Origin: Desmodus rotundus
Taxonomy: Eukaryota; Chordata; Mammalia; Chiroptera; Phyllostomidae
Length of the DNA stretch: 64,000 bases
Assembly (NCBI RefSeq): GCF_022682495.2
Contig: NC_071398.1
Location: 90,919,705-90,983,704 of the forward strand
Direction: 5' to 3'
The notes under the pieces were generated by a model, which had not been told where the DNA came from, ran no database searches, and worked only from the letters and a program-made list of their open reading frames with translations. Both the position numbers and the translations under genes were made by a program. Of the stretch, positions 1 through 9,165 are shown piece by piece (the first letter of the stretch is position 1; every line of letters begins with the position of its first letter).

Positions 1-1789
1 GAAGTGTGGATGACAGCCGTGGCTCTGCCCCAAACAGCTGACCAAGCCACTTCACCTCGCTGCCTTTTGCACCCAGGAAATGATGAACTTGGACCAGTGA
101 GTGCTCCCAGCCCTTTTCACGTCATGGCACACGTGGAAAATGATTGTCATGCAGCACACCTGGGAATGAATGAGGATGCTCGGGCTGCGCCCAGGGCCAA
201 GGCAGGCGCCCAACACAAGCGAGGGAATTCCTAGACCAGATGGTCTTGAAGACCCCCCTCAGTTCCATGATTTTAAGATTTCTTGACATTTCGTCGTGAA
301 TGATACCCCTCAATTCATGCCACACGGCAAGTTGTCTGTCTAACTAAAGGAAGAGCAATGCTGATCTAGGCGACAATGATTAGTATGACCTGTTATTTCA
401 CATTCTCCAAGGATCAAGCCTCATCAAGCATCGTCTTCTGGTGTTTTCTGCTGCCCACCACACACATTTCCCAGACACACTGGGTCTCAAGTCTTCCTTC
501 TGGGCCGCTTGGGCAGTCAATCTCCCCACAGCGGCCTACCCAACGCAGAACTGGTGCCACTTCATGCCACTTCAGAGTCTTCTGGCCATCTCGTTGGCAA
601 ATTTGGATTTCAAGCCAAGTGGCAAGACCATCTACCAAAATGGCATAGTGAAGTGGAGATGTTTATCATTTCCTTTCTTCTCCTTTATACTACAGAAGTT
701 TCTTGTAGAATAGAGAAGCAATAGCCATAGTCTGATACAATAGAGAAGACGCGGAGACAGGAGGTATCTGCATCAGAGGATAGAACATCACTCCACTACA
801 GTAAAAGACCAATGTATCGAGGCAGTGAAATAACGTGACCCACCTCTAGGACACGCTGTTTGACTCATACATTCAACAGGACAGATGCATTTAAACATAC
901 TCGTTGTTGTTCTCCTGTGTTCTCTGAGACCTGGACTAGTATGAACAAACTGAGGTCCACATCACTCACATTTAGTCCATCTCTTCACTTAAAAATACCC
1001 TCTCCAACCTTCTCATTCTCTCTCTCACTCATCTGTCCCACTTTACTCTGTGTCCCATCATGACCCCAGTCCTCGACCTCCCTTATTGCATCAGCCTGTC
1101 CCCCTGCTCCCAACCTCACGTACTTCCCTTTTTACTCTATCCCATGTGTTTGCCAGGATTGCTTGTGACCTTGGCCATTGTATCTGTCAGTTCTCAGACA
1201 CAGTCACTCCCTGAACCCTCCAGCATCACCAGAGTTACAAGACCCAGACAACCAGGGATGACTGTGAAAGGGCCAACCCTGTGGCCTTGTCTGGTGAACA
1301 CAGGGCCCCACTTAGTCCCAGGCTCCTCCACGAGAACCCACACCTTCACAGATGGTTTGTGTGTGTGCTGTTCCATGGAGGTGATTTTAATGGGTAATAA
1401 GTGTATTGAGGAAATAAAAATAGGAACTCATCACACTCTTATATAACTTTGTTCAACTAACGAGCTAGTCTTTTTGCCTGTATTTCCTTCTTCCTTCTGT
1501 GTGTTGTAATCATCCTTTCGTATGCCTGACTTCAATGAACAGCTAAGCATTTCTTTCTCTGTCCTATCATTGAACCCACACTATAATCCTTTGTTCACAC
1601 ATCTTTCTTCCTTTCTTCTTTCTTGCTTTCTTTCAAGCCTTTTTTCAACACTAAAAATATTGTACTCTACTCTTCTTACTTCCATAGCTTCTGAAGAGAA
1701 GTGCAAAATAATTCTTAACCTTTTTTTCTATAGGTAAGATGTTTACCACCCCCTCCCCCACCCCCCGACCCCAGCTCCTTTCAAGACCT
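1..1789. other. Unassigned DNA, no gene recognised
   Basis: I see no recognisable gene, RNA or repeat here. The longest open frame (about 128 codons, plus strand, near 1060-1446) runs through pyrimidine-rich sequence. It has no familiar domain and I do not regard it as coding. Pyrimidine-rich tracts occur near 960-1040 and 1590-1640, and a C-rich tract near 1748-1772 leads into the L1 fragment. Confidence 0.5.
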
Positions 1790-2690
1790 TGTCTTTGGTT
1801 TTCTGCAGTTTGAGCATAATATCCCTAGACACAGATTTTTGGTATTTATCCTGCTTGGTGTTCTCTGAGCTGCCTGGCCCTCTGGTTTGGTGTTTGTCGT
1901 TAATTTTGGAAAATTCTTAGTCATTACTACTTTAACTATTTCTTCTGTCCCTTTCTCTCTTCTCCTTCTGGTATTTCTACTAAGTGTCTGCTATACCTTT
2001 TATAATTGTCCCACAGTTCTTAGAAATCCTGTCTCTCCCCTCCCTGCCCCTTTTCATTCTTGTTTTCAGGTTTCAGTTGGGGAGTTTCTTCTGGCATATC
2101 CTTAGACTCACTTGTGCTGTCCTTGGCCATGTCCAATCTACTGATGAGACCATCCAAGACATTCTTCATTTGTTTTACTGCGAGCTCTCGTTTTGAGTAT
2201 TTCTTAGAGTTTCCCCCTCTCCATGTACATTGCCCATCTGTTCTTGCATGTCGTCTACTTTTTCCATAGAGCTCTTAACACAGTTACCATACTTACTTTA
2301 ACTGCCCAGTCTGATACTTTCAGAGTCTCTGCCGTATCTGAGTCTGGTTTTGGTGCTTGCTTTGTCGCTTTATTCCAGAAGCATGAGGATGGCTTTTCTT
2401 CTATCTTCTCCCTCCCCCTGCCCCCAAGAAACCCTGGTGGGGCTACTGGAGGTAAAACTCATAAACGTGTGGGAAAACTCAATAAACTGGGCCTCCAGGA
2501 GTTTTAGCTCTCAAGCTAGTCCATATTCAGTCTCTACCAATCAGTCAATTACTCTTAAACGCCCCCCTAGTGGGTTCTGGCAGCAGCTTCTCTTCCAGGC
2601 AAGTTGTGATTCTTTGTATTCATCCCGCTCTCCAGTTTTTGGGGTGGCAGTTTGTCCTGTGACCTCTATTCTCTGGTTTAAGAAAAGTGA
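1790..2690 (-). mobile_element. Old L1 5'-region fragment (L1M type), antisense
   Basis: The plus strand reads as the reverse complement of the 5' part of an old mammalian L1. It shows the characteristic run about a cause traced as TTTATCCTGCTTGGTGTTC at about 1849, followed by the stretch around TTCTTCTG and CCACAGTTCTTAG. I recognise this order from L1M-type 5' regions. The copy is diverged, has no usable frame, and both ends are approximate. Confidence 0.6.
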
Positions 2691-3089
2691 TTGATTTTCA
2701 GGGTTTTTTTTTCCTATTTTAAGGATTGAAGTGACTTCTAAGCTCTTCATGTGTTGGACTGACAACAGTAGGCTTCTTATTCATCTCTGAAGTCCTTTAT
2801 AAGGATACGGCACCTAGATGATGGCAAATATGCCTCAAACATTTGCTCAAAGTCTGAAAGAACACATGAAAGAAGCACTAGATTGAGAAACCCTTCCCCT
2901 AAAGACAAAAGACTTATTTCCAGGTGCACAGTGAGAGAAGGAGAGTTACTCCCTGATCTTGAATTGAGAGAATGTTGATTTTTAAAAAATTTTTTTAATT
3001 TTGGTAAGAATTAAGTGCTTGCCCAAACCTACTGACCCATGATCACACCCAGCCTTCCAACTCACTCCCAACTCACTCTGTCTTCACTA
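2691..3089. other. Unassigned DNA between L1 and hairpins
   Basis: No gene is visible. An AT-rich stretch (2970-3002) precedes sequence that leads into the paired hairpins at 3090-3130. Confidence 0.4.
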
Positions 3090-3130
3090 GGTGCCAGGGT
3101 TTGGCACCCTGCTCTGGAGACTCTCCAGAG
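3090..3130. repeat. Two abutting perfect hairpins
   Basis: The first hairpin has arms GGTGCCA (3090-3096) and TGGCACC (3102-3108) with a 5-nt loop. The second has arms CTCTGGAG (3112-3119) and CTCCAGAG (3123-3130) with a 3-nt loop. Only three bases separate them. An AATAAA follows at about 3146. The arrangement could be the R/U5 part of a decayed LTR or simply chance secondary structure. Confidence 0.7.
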
Positions 3131-3237
3131 GGGTTTCCTTACCTGAATAAAAGACTGGTACCCTGCCATCATCCACCACGAGCTGTCTGAATTTCCTTTC
3201 TCTCAATCTTAATATTTCTCCTATCTTCCTTTAACTA

Positions 3238-3440
3238 GGTGGCATTTATTGAGCAGGCTAATAACACTAGGCAGTATGCTAAGTGCTTTTGGAATATTAT
3301 CTCATTGGCTCCTCATAAACTATGAGGTGGGTACAATTTCTACTTTGAAAAGACATGGAATTCTGGCTTAAAGATGACAAATTGCTTAACTCACATAGCT
3401 AGTAGGTGGCAGAGTTAGGAGATTTTAAATCTCCTCTCTT
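3238..3440 (-). mobile_element. MIR SINE, antisense
   Basis: The order is typical of MIR read backwards: a TTTATTGAGC-like start, then CTAAGTGCTTTT, CTCCTCATAA, a TGAGGTGGGTA segment, and finally CACATAGCTAGTAGGTGGCAGAG. The last piece is also a 13/14 match to the CTCF core (3399-3412). Confidence 0.8.
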
Positions 3441-5062
3441 CTTTTTCCAATCTCAGGGCATCTAGCCATCTACCCTACCAGCAAATACCAAGCACCCACA
3501 TGTTACAGGCAGAGGACTACGTGCCTTGTGGGATACAAAGATAAATCCTATGTTCTTGCCCTCAGAGTTACAATCCCCTACTTGGAGCAGTGGGTAGAAG
3601 AATGGAAATGGCAGAAGGAGAGAAGCTGCTTTACCCATAGACATCTATACAGTGCTTTCAGTGCAAAGAACTTCTACTTCTCCCCTCCAAGAGAAGACGA
3701 ATCTAAGACTTAGCCCTTTGGTTCTTGAGAATTTCAGCCCAAGTCAGAATATCAGGAAGGTCTTTAAAAGATGCTAATAAGGATATTCCCCCCCCCCCAA
3801 AGAAATATGTTCTTCAACCTAGTCAAAGATGGAAAGGTCCAAGCTGGGAGGGGCTGTCCTCGAGCTCTAACACCAGTGCCACCTCCTCCTGCCAGCCATG
3901 TCACCAAGGAGGGGTCACCAGCCTATAAACAACTCTGGAAAACGTTCCTGAGGTTCCCGTGTTCGCTTCCTGCCTGGACCGGCAGCAGGCCGATTCAGAC
4001 AGGGCGGGCGGGTTAGGGCCCTGAAGGCCCGCTTGTCTGTGCGCTCAGCCAGGCGCTAGTATTGCGCCCCATCAGCGTTAGTGTTACACACCCTAGCGTC
4101 CCACCTGACCTCAGCCTTGTCAGGCTTCACAAACATCCAGTTCTGTAGCGGCAATGATTAGGTTTGGGAACCATCTATAGAGATGAAGATGAATGATGAA
4201 ACAGGCCAATGAATGAGAGTCAGTAAATGAAACACGAGAGGAGAGGGCATCCTGACCCCGTAAGGCAGGGAGGGTACTTGGAGGTCATTTAGAGTTGCAC
4301 CCCTTCAGAGCTGCCGAGCTCAGTGAGCCGACAAGCCCGCAGGCTGTAAGGGCGCTGGGATCTAGTTCTGATCCGAAAGGGTGATGACAAGTAGTGTACT
4401 TCTTACACCACCCCGACAGTAGGGACAGATGTGACAATAAGTAAAGGCTGGCTTTCTGAGCCAGTCATTCCTCCTACCAGATGAGGGACACCCCAGGAAA
4501 AGTGTTTACCTTTATCATACAACCCATTCTCCAATTGCCTATAAAAACTGTAGACAAATATAACACTTGTCAACAAGTTTTTTTTTTTTAATCTTTCTAA
4601 ATGAAAATATGTCATGGAAGTTTTCAATATGACATCCACTTTATAAGCCCAAATATTTTTCTTTCTTCCACCATCCACACAGAACTTGCCGCCTGGATTC
4701 CTACCTGTAAAATTCTCTCTGATTCTCCCGATGCCTCTCCCGGTTCTTCACCTAGTTCCCTTTTCTCCAAAGACTTGGAGCAGACAAACCTTGTCTAATG
4801 CACCTGACTGTTTAGAATTGAACTTGTTACTTGATCTCTCTAAAAGTCAATTTTTGCTTCTGAAAAATGAGGATAATGGTTGCTTTATAGTTATTGCTAG
4901 GTAAAGTGATAAAACATAGGTTAAGAACTGGAACTCGGTATTCAGATCATAATAAGGGCACCATTGCTAGCTTTTACATTTCGTTATTGCTGTCATTGTT
5001 ACAGTTTTCATTTTTTATTCATTCATATTTCCTATTTTCTGTTTTCTCTCCCCTCCCCATCA
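3441..5062. other. Unassigned DNA with a small GC-rich patch
   Basis: There is no gene I can support. A C11 homopolymer lies at 3788-3798. At 3890-4130 the sequence becomes GC- and CpG-richer, with a TATAAA at about 3924-3929 and a double GC-box (GGGCGGGCGGG) at 4002-4012. A T12 tract is near 4578-4589. Nothing else is recognisable. Confidence 0.5.
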
Positions 5063-5285
5063 GAAAGCCATCTCTGGCCCTGGCTGGTGTGGTTCAGTGG
5101 GTCAAGCACCAGCCTGCAAACCAAGAGGTCATGGGTTCAATTCCCAGTTGGGGCACATTCCTGCGTTGCAGGCCAGGTCCTCAGTTGGGGGTGTGTGAGA
5201 GGCAACTGATCGACATTTCTCTCCCTCTCTTTCTCCCTCCCTTCCCTTCTTTCTAAAAAAAATTAAGAAAGAAAACCATTCCTGG
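5063..5285 (+). mobile_element. Ves SINE (bat tRNA-derived) with target-site duplication
   Basis: A tRNA-like head (CCCTGGCTGGTGTGGTTCAG, the A-box region) is followed by a B-box, GGTTCAATTCC, at 5134-5144. Then come the Ves-specific GCAGGCCAGGTCC segment, a pyrimidine tract (CTCTCCCTCTCTTTCTCCC) and an A-rich tail. The SINE body is about 5078-5270. The flanks 5063-5077 and 5271-5285 match at 12 of 15 positions, which I read as an aged target-site duplication. The family is known from bats, so this is the main clue to the lineage. Confidence 0.9.
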
Positions 5286-5924
5286 ACTTTCTCCCAATTT
5301 TCTATTTAAGGCAGCCCCATTTATAAAGTCCAGAGGTTTGCTCATGCATCAAAATGCTTTCAATCCATAATGGGTAGTATCTATAATGGTAATGTAAATA
5401 TCATGTTTACTTGGGCTGGGGGACCTGGGACTCCCTTCTCAACTCATTCCAGTACGAGATCTACACACAGAAGTCTCCAGGGAAAACATTGTTGCCAATG
5501 GGCCCAGAGGCACCTTACTGCTACTCCAGATGTTATGGCCCTTTGGCCCAGGTTCTTACAAACTTGTTAGGCGACAAAAGCAATGTAGAAGGGGCCTGGG
5601 AGAGCAGAATCCATCCCATTCCCCCTCCCTATTATGCATCCCCCATCCTCACCCTCTGCAGGAGCTCAGTCACCTCCTGGCTCCTGGGACTGCACCCAGG
5701 ACAGAAGCAAGGAGGACTTAGAAACATTCCAGCCAAGCCAGGCTCCCAGAAGGCCCCTGGGCACCTACTTAGGTATGCACAACCCTCATCACTTAGCAAT
5801 ACATCTCATCACATGAAATATTTTTTAAAGAATAGGAAATAATTTATAAAGACAAAAATATCTCAGCCTGACCACAGAAGTGCAAAAATAAATTCTGTAC
5901 CTTCACTGCCTGGTTCAGGAAGCA

Positions 5925-5965
<41 letters not shown>

Positions 5966-6309
5966 AGAAAGAGTATGAGAGTATGTTCTGTCTGAAGCTA
6001 AGAAAGAACAGAAACCTGACCCACCAGGGTTCTTGGGCAACAAAGTGGAGGAGAACTGAATTTTTTAAAGGCCCGTTCCTTAGTTCAGAGCTCATCAGGT
6101 CATTCCCAGCACGAGGCTTTGTTTCTAGATGATGGTGCCTGACAAGGGTATGAACACATCCAGCCCTGGTTTCTCTCCCTCCCCAACACCCAACACTTAC
6201 AGGTCTCGGAAAGCAGAAAACTACAGATCTCCCAGAAGGCCTTGCTTTCAGTGTTTTTTAAATCCACTGCTTGGAGCATGTTCTGTCTCTCCCAGGACCT
6301 TAGGTCCTG
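5286..6309. other. Unassigned DNA with a GA microsatellite
   Basis: A pure (GA)n run lies at 5928-5961. The rest has no recognisable gene or repeat. The 143-codon plus frame at 5411-5842 has no domain I know and ends in low-complexity sequence. Confidence 0.5.
5928..5961. repeat. (GA)n microsatellite
   Basis: About 17 uninterrupted GA units are followed by an A-rich imperfect tail. Open frames across it encode only RE or SL repeats. Confidence 0.95.
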
Positions 6310-6490
6310 CTAGCCCCCCTGCCACCTACCACCTGCCCCAGCCCCACTGCTCCCTGCGCTGCTCCTTATAAACAGCAGCCGTGCTCCTGCCCCAGGGCCT
6401 TTGCACTGGCCGTTTCCTCTGCCCTCCCAGGTGTCCTTCCTTCAGACCCTGAGAGCTGCCCTGGCAAATTTCAGTAGCACCCTGTGTTCA
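6310..6490 (+). mobile_element. L2 LINE fragment
   Basis: The run GCCCCAGGGCCTTTGCACTG (about 6391-6410) followed by TTTCCTCTGCC matches the conserved C-terminal coding part of L2 read in the sense direction. The remainder is diverged. Confidence 0.6.
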
Positions 6491-7374
6491 GCTCGGATTA
6501 TACCAAATTACAGTGGCCGCACTGGTACTTTCAGAAATTGGAAATGGAATTACAAGGACTTGTGGAGCAGTCTCAGAGCGGAGTGGTGTGTTCCACCTTC
6601 CTGGTTTCTGTCCTGTGCCTGGAGCAGAGCCAGCTTCAGGGCAGGCAGCGCAGGACGTAGGGGCATCTCTGCATGCCCTGTGCAACACGCCTGCCCCCAG
6701 TACTTCTCTGTCCTTGTGTTCTGGCTCATGATATGCCAAGCCAGCAATTGTGAGTCACGGTAGAAATGCACAGTGCATTCTAAGCAGTCTGTACATAGTC
6801 ACAAATGTACCTTTATGTTCTTTACCAATTACTGTGAGGCGTCCTATCCGAAGCGCCCACATGCTTTCTCTGATGGCCTTTCTGCCTTCCCCTTATCAGA
6901 CACCTGAACTTGAAGTCTCCCAGCACCAGGCAGTGAAGGTAGAAAGCTTGCCCTGACTGGCTGGGAAGCAGAGAGAGGGAGCTCCAGTCACCCTTGAAGG
7001 CAGGTAGCATTCGTGCCCCAGCTCCAGTGTTGGAGGACGTGGCTCACACCCCAGGTCCTCCCTTAGTCAGGCCTGCAAGTTCAGGAGCGTGTCTGAGCAT
7101 GTGGTCGAGCCTCTGCCTCCGTCGCCTCTGAAATAAGACAACATAGCTCACTGTCTATCCCATGGGGTATTCATGAAAATGGCTGCCTACTATACAGCAG
7201 ACCCTGTCAAAAGTGTCTGTGTGTGTATAAGTTTGTGCATTTATATACACATCTGTACACACATGGGTATGTATATGTAATGAATGTATAAATGCACATA
7301 TTTATACATATAAGAAGTACCTGAATTTGAAGTGGAAAGCTTAGTGAATGTTTTCATGCTGATTCATTCACAAA
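6491..7374. other. Unassigned DNA with TG/TA-rich tract
   Basis: There is no supportable gene. A degenerate TG/TA-rich low-complexity tract spans about 7208-7315. Open frames of 60-83 codons near 6500-7010 overlap one another on both strands and look like chance. Confidence 0.45.
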
Positions 7375-8423
7375 CCACTACCCAGATCAAGCAGTTGGAC
7401 CATGTTAGCGCTCGTCCTCCCAACCAGTGACCTCCAAAGGTGACGGCTACTTGGCGTCTCTCACAAGAGATTGGTTACACCTGTTCTCGACCTTCACGTA
7501 GATGGACTCACACAGGACGCATTCTTTTCTCTCTGACTCTTTATGAAACACTAGGTCTGTGAGATTCATCTATGTTGCATGTAGCAGTAATACCACACTC
7601 CTGTGCACTCTGTCATTATATGAATAAACTTCACGTATCCATTTTGGTGTTAATGTACATTTCAGTTATTTCTAGATTTTGCAATTATGCATAAAGCTGC
7701 TATGAACATTCTTGTGCAAGTCTTTTGGGGACATGTTTTTTTTTTCTTATTTCTTTTGAACATATACCCAGGATGGAAGTCTCCGGATCTTGGATTTACA
7801 GGTGTTTACCTTTGGTAGAGGCAACCCAGGGTCTCCCAAGATGATTATATCAGCTTGCGCTCCCACCACCAGTATACGGGAGTGCTGGCTGCTTTGTATT
7901 CTCACCAGCACTTGGTATCACCAGTCTTCTTAATTTTAGCCGTTCTGGTGGGGGTACAGTGGTGTTTCACCGTGGCTCCGAATTACACTTCCCCGATGAT
8001 TCAGTGTATGACGCTGAGCGACTTTTCAAAGGTTTATTGGCCAGTTGGGTAACTTCTTTGTGACGATCAGGTCATTTGCCTTCTCAATGTTGTTGCTTTG
8101 TATTGTCTTTTGGTCTATAAGGGTTCTTGATATATTCTAGGTATGAGTTCATTGTCAGAAATATATGTACATAGCAAATGTTTTCTCCCCATATCTTGAA
8201 TTTTCACTCTGTTAATAGTTCTTAATTTTAAAGAAGTCCAATTACTATATCCATTCTTTTATGGTAATTGATTTTTGTGTCTGGTCTAAGAATATTTAGC
8301 TACCCCAAGGTTTATGAAAATGTCGTTTCTTCTAGATATTTTATTATTTTACATTTTTTGTCTAGATCTATGACTCATCTTAATTTTTGTGTATGGTGCA
8401 AGGTGGAGGGAGACAGTTTTTGT

Positions 8424-8478
8424 TTCTTTCTCTCTCTCTCTCTCTCTCTCGCTCTCTTTCCTTCTTTCCTTCCTTCAT
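8424..8478. repeat. (TC)n / CTTT-rich microsatellite
   Basis: About 12 TC units, then GCTCTC and a CTTT/CCTT-rich run. It lies inside the antisense L1. Confidence 0.9.
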
Positions 8479-8728
8479 TCCTATACTGACATGCAGTTGA
8501 TTCAGTGCCATTTATTAAGAGGACCGTCCTTTCACCACTGACTTACAACAGCATCTTTGTTATACCTCAAGTGATGCTACTTGTGTGGGCCTATTCCCAC
8601 ACTGTTATATTTTATTGTTCTATTTATTCTTTCACCAACACCACCAAGTGTTTATATTACTGTAAGTTTAAAATGGGTCTTCTAACTTTACTCTTCAAGA
8701 TTTTCTTTACTATCATAGGTTCTTTATT

Positions 8729-8860
8729 TTAACACTTTTAATTGTTTTTCAAGTATAGTTTTCTGCCTTTTCCCCCTACCCCTCCGCACTACACCAGCCC
8801 TCCCACCTCCCTCCCCTGTTTCCACCCCGCTCCTTGTTATTGTCCATGTGTCCTTTATAA
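8729..8860 (-). mobile_element. 5'-truncated young L1 3' end nested in old L1
   Basis: The roughly 130-bp insert begins with a T-rich stretch and continues with a C-rich tract typical of the reverse complement of a LINE 3' UTR with its purine-rich segment. The flanking sequences 8703-8728 and 8861-8886 are recognisably duplicated (shared pattern TCTTT..CTAT..TAGGT.CTTTAT). That marks the insertion as target-primed, with the poly-A side to the left, so the element lies on the minus strand. Confidence 0.65.
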
Positions 8861-9009
8861 TCTTTGCTATTGTAGGTCCTTTATAGTTCCATATAAATAA
8901 TAAAATTAGCTTGTCAAGTTCTACCAGAAAAAAAACAACAACCCTGACAATTTGATTGGAAGTACACTTAACACACGGTAGATATTTTTCATCCCTTTCA
9001 GCAGTGTCT

Positions 9010-9165
9010 CTTAGTTTTCAGTGCAGTGTGTTAAGTGCTACCCTTAACCTCCTGCACAGCCCTCAGAGATGGGTGCTGCTGTTCTCATTCTTACAGCCAA
9101 GGAAACCAAGTCTTTCAGAAGTTAAGTGACTTGCCCAGGGCCACATAGCTGGGGTGTCATTGTGT
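9010..9165 (-). mobile_element. MIR SINE, antisense
   Basis: It contains GTGTTAAGTGCTA, a GAGATGGGTGCTGCTGTT segment, GAAACCAAG, and AAGTGACTTGCCCAGGGCCA followed by CATAGCT. This is the MIR core in reverse orientation. Confidence 0.8.

Larger units (their letters stand above)
7375..8965 (-). mobile_element. Old L1 3'-region, antisense, with nested insert
   Basis: Read backwards this is the end of L1 ORF2 and its 3' part. The landmarks include GCTATGAACATTCTTGTGCA (about 7700-7719), GATTATATCAGCTTGCGCTCC, and the GATATATTCTAGGTATGAGT segment. A (TC)n expansion at 8424-8478 interrupts it, and a shorter, younger L1 end (8729-8860) is inserted with a duplicated target. The copy is too decayed to encode protein. 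Confidence 0.8.

Noticed and set aside
5134..5144. tRNA gene called from the B-box-like sequence
   Set aside because: The sequence belongs to a tRNA-derived SINE. No cloverleaf with paired acceptor stem is present.
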